Assembly (NCBI GenBank): GCA_947457715.1
Contig: CANGXK010000020.1
Span: forward strand, 1-16,282
DNA: 16,282 nt
Direction of reading: 5' to 3'
DNA from: Gemmatimonadota bacterium
GTDB lineage: Bacteria; Gemmatimonadota; Gemmatimonadetes; Gemmatimonadales; Gemmatimonadaceae
Part shown: piece after piece, positions 14,468-16,282 of the stretch
Numbering within the stretch: the stretch's first letter is position 1
Layout: every line of letters starts with the position of its first letter
Program-made: the position numbers and the translations under genes
The notes under the pieces: model-generated
What the model saw: only the letters and a program-made list of their open reading frames with translations
Database searches by the model: none
Told to the model about the DNA's origin: nothing

Positions 14468-15163
14468 ATGCGCCCTGATCTTATTCGCGTCGTGCTGGTG
14501 GATGACCACCAGATCGTCCGCGCCGGACTCAAAGCCGTGCTCGCGACCGCCAAGGACATCACGGTGGTGGGGGAGGGTGGCAGCGGCAAGGACGCCCTGG
14601 CGCTCGCTGAGCGAGTGGATCCCCACGTGATCGTGATGGATCTGTCCATGCCCGACATGGATGGACTCACCGCCACCCGTGAACTCCAAAAGGCAAATGC
14701 GCTGCGGACGCCGAGTCCCGGTGATCCACTCACGCGTCGCGTGCTCGTGCTCACAATGCACACCGAAGATGAGCATCTCGTTGCGCTGCTCGAAGCGGGG
14801 GCGGGTGGGTACCTGCTCAAATCGGTGGCCGATCGTGAACTGGTCGATGCGGTGCGCACCGTCGCCGCCGGTGACGTCTATGTACAGCCCACGGCGGCGC
14901 GTGCCCTCGCCCGTGGTCTCGCCCGTCGTGACGGCCACGCGGAAGAACGCGCGCGCTTCGAAAAGCTCACCGACCGCGAGCAGGTCGTACTCAAGATGGT
15001 TTCCGAAGGCTTTACGGCGCCGGAGATCGGTGAGCATCTCACGATTTCGCCGAAAACGGTCGACACGTACAAGCAGCGGATCGGCGAAAAGCTCGGTCTC
15101 TCGCACCGCACCGAATACGTGAAATTCGCTCTCAAGCTGGGTTTGCTGAAGAACGAGACCTAA
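14468..15163 (+). CDS. NarL/FixJ-type response regulator with LuxR DNA-binding domain
   Basis: A 231-residue two-component transcription regulator. The receiver domain (about 6-125) has the acidic pair Asp12-Asp13, the phospho-acceptor Asp58 (VIVMDLSMPDMDG), Thr96 and Lys118 (GYLLKS), so it should be phosphorylatable. The LuxR-type helix-turn-helix (about 163-228) reads LTDREQVVLKMVSEGFTAPEIGEHLTISPKTV in two parts (167-186 and 187-198), with the recognition helix around PKTVDTYKQRIGEKL. The loop between helix 3 and strand 4 is about 10 residues longer than usual (NALRTPSPGDPLTRR, 77-91). No histidine kinase gene is next to it in the window, so the signal and partner are unknown. The 3' end overlaps the convergent acyl-CoA dehydrogenase gene by 32 bases. 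Confidence 0.93.
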   Translation: MRPDLIRVVLVDDHQIVRAGLKAVLATAKDITVVGEGGSGKDALALAERVDPHVIVMDLSMPDMDGLTATRELQKANALRTPSPGDPLTRRVLVLTMHTEDEHLVALLEAGAGGYLLKSVADRELVDAVRTVAAGDVYVQPTAARALARGLARRDGHAEERARFEKLTDREQVVLKMVSEGFTAPEIGEHLTISPKTVDTYKQRIGEKLGLSHRTEYVKFALKLGLLKNET

Positions 15164-16282
15164 CCGCGCGTTCCTGCTCCGCCTTGGTCAGACTCCACGC
15201 CGGCAGCGGCGGAACCGCCACGTCCATCAGCGCGTCACTCGATCCGTAGCCGTGTTCCGCGCGAACACGTGCCGCGATGTCGCGACGCAGGTCGTCGATG
15301 GCTTCACCCGCGTCGCCATCGAGTTCCAGGCGAATGGCACGGAAGCGACGACCCGATTCGATGCAGAACAGATCGGTCAGCGCGATCTCGCGCGCGCAGG
15401 CCTCGGCGCCACTCTCGTCAATGAGCCGCTGGGTTCGGGCGATCGTGGTGGTGCGCGCATACAGTTCGATCGCCATGTCGGCAAGGCGCTCGACCACCAG
15501 CTGCCGCTGCAGAATCTCCTTCTTGTGCGCCACGATCATCTTTTGCGTCGCAGCGGCGAGCTCGGCAACGTGCTTCTCCACGAACTCGGCGTGCGTGCGC
15601 AGCGACGGGTGAAATGCGACGTTGAAGCGATCCCTCCGGCCCAGCGCCGACGCTACGCGCTCCGCGGCGTAGCTCGAAACCAGCACCCAGTTCTGGATCG
15701 GGTTCTTCAGCGCGCCCGAGAGTTCCTTCAATTCTTCGGCCGGCCCCTGAATGCCATTGAGGCCGATGAACAGTCGCAGGATCTCGTTGGCGCCTTCGAA
15801 AATGCGATTGATCCGGGCATCACGCAGATAACGCTCGTACGGCCATGGCTTCACGAAGCCACGGCCGCCGGCCAGCTGCACGAGTTCGTCGGCGGTGCGC
15901 CACACGAGTTCGCTCGCGAACACCTTGGCGCAGGCTGCCTCGAGTGACGCGTCGACGCTGTCTTCATCGAGCGCGGCCGCCAGTGCGCCGACCATCGCAT
16001 CCACCGCATACGTCTCGGCCGCAATCGTGGCCATCTTGCGCTGCGTGATCTCGAAGGACGCGAGCGGTCCGCCGAACTGTGTACGGGCCTCGGCATAGCG
16101 TGCGAACTCGGCCAGGAGCCGCTTGCATCCCGACGCGCACCCCGATGCGAGCGACAGTCGGCCCGCGTTGAGCGCATGGACCGCCACGCGAAACCCCTTG
16201 CCCACTTCGCCGAGCACATGATCGTCGGGCACGAAGCAGTCCTCGAACACCAGCTCCGCCTGTGTCGAGGCACGGATGCCGA
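15132..16282 (-). CDS. Acyl-CoA dehydrogenase, VLCAD/ACAD9-like, C-terminal part
   Basis: About 383 residues are visible; the N-terminus lies beyond the right edge, so no start codon is assigned (the GTG at 16250 is an internal valine in LVFEDCFVPDDHVLGEVGKGF). The FAD enzyme makes the first double bond in fatty acid beta-oxidation. The C-terminal helical domain shows ARTQFGGPLASFEITQRKMA, QLAGGRGFVKPWPYERYLRDA and RIFEGANEILRLFIGLNGIQ; the Glu of FEGANE is the expected catalytic base. A further stretch of roughly 180 residues beyond this, including LSGALKNPIQN, is the extra helical domain of very-long-chain/ACAD9-type enzymes, linked to membrane association and long-chain substrates. Its stop lies inside the 3' end of the convergent regulator gene. 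Confidence 0.93.
   Translation of the reverse strand, partial: GIRASTQAELVFEDCFVPDDHVLGEVGKGFRVAVHALNAGRLSLASGCASGCKRLLAEFARYAEARTQFGGPLASFEITQRKMATIAAETYAVDAMVGALAAALDEDSVDASLEAACAKVFASELVWRTADELVQLAGGRGFVKPWPYERYLRDARINRIFEGANEILRLFIGLNGIQGPAEELKELSGALKNPIQNWVLVSSYAAERVASALGRRDRFNVAFHPSLRTHAEFVEKHVAELAAATQKMIVAHKKEILQRQLVVERLADMAIELYARTTTIARTQRLIDESGAEACAREIALTDLFCIESGRRFRAIRLELDGDAGEAIDDLRRDIAARVRAEHGYGSSDALMDVAVPPLPAWSLTKAEQERAVRSRSSANPA

Overview
The window is GC-rich bacterial chromosome, densely packed with genes on both strands. Three things suggest a Gram-negative, Gemmatimonadota-like (Gemmatimonas-type) heterotroph: Sec signal peptides ending in Ala-X-Ala/Gln, an S9 peptidase with a TolB/DPP-like propeller, and a VLCAD/ACAD9-type acyl-CoA dehydrogenase. 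No rRNA or other marker gene is present, so this placement is an inference. I see no tRNA, rRNA, CRISPR array, insertion sequence or phage gene.

Left part (1-6641, all minus strand; transcription runs from high to low coordinates). A basic membrane protein (BMP) family substrate-binding protein starts a four-gene ABC importer operon: binding protein, double ATPase, permease 1, permease 2. All three junctions are 4-base ATGA stop/start overlaps. The architecture is that of nucleoside importers (NupNOPQ/YufNOPQ type). An MFS exporter-like gene follows after 79 bases. After a 200-base gap comes the start of a secreted S9-family peptidase that runs off the left edge. That gap is filled by an unusual array of 7-base units arranged as a long imperfect palindrome.

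Middle (6891-8420, minus). A single exported, TPR-like protein of unknown role has a strong Shine-Dalgarno sequence, and a UACG-loop hairpin lies just after its stop codon. It is divergent from the NAD genes across a 93-base intergenic region.

Right-centre (8514-14341, plus). nadB, nadA and nadC encode the complete de novo route from L-aspartate to nicotinate mononucleotide. A conserved-looking 313-residue protein of unknown function follows 10 bases after nadC and is probably cotranscribed. A fumarylacetoacetase gene, the last enzyme of tyrosine/homogentisate breakdown, comes next and appears to have its own promoter with a -10 box ideally spaced for a leaderless mRNA.

Right end. An orphan NarL/LuxR-type response regulator (plus) converges on and overlaps by 32 bases the end of a long-chain acyl-CoA dehydrogenase gene (minus) that enters from beyond the right edge.

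Most of the window is recognisable metabolism and transport. The items least explained by known families are the heptamer palindrome at 520-665, the 313-residue protein after nadC, the TPR-like secreted protein, and the apparent leaderless starts.
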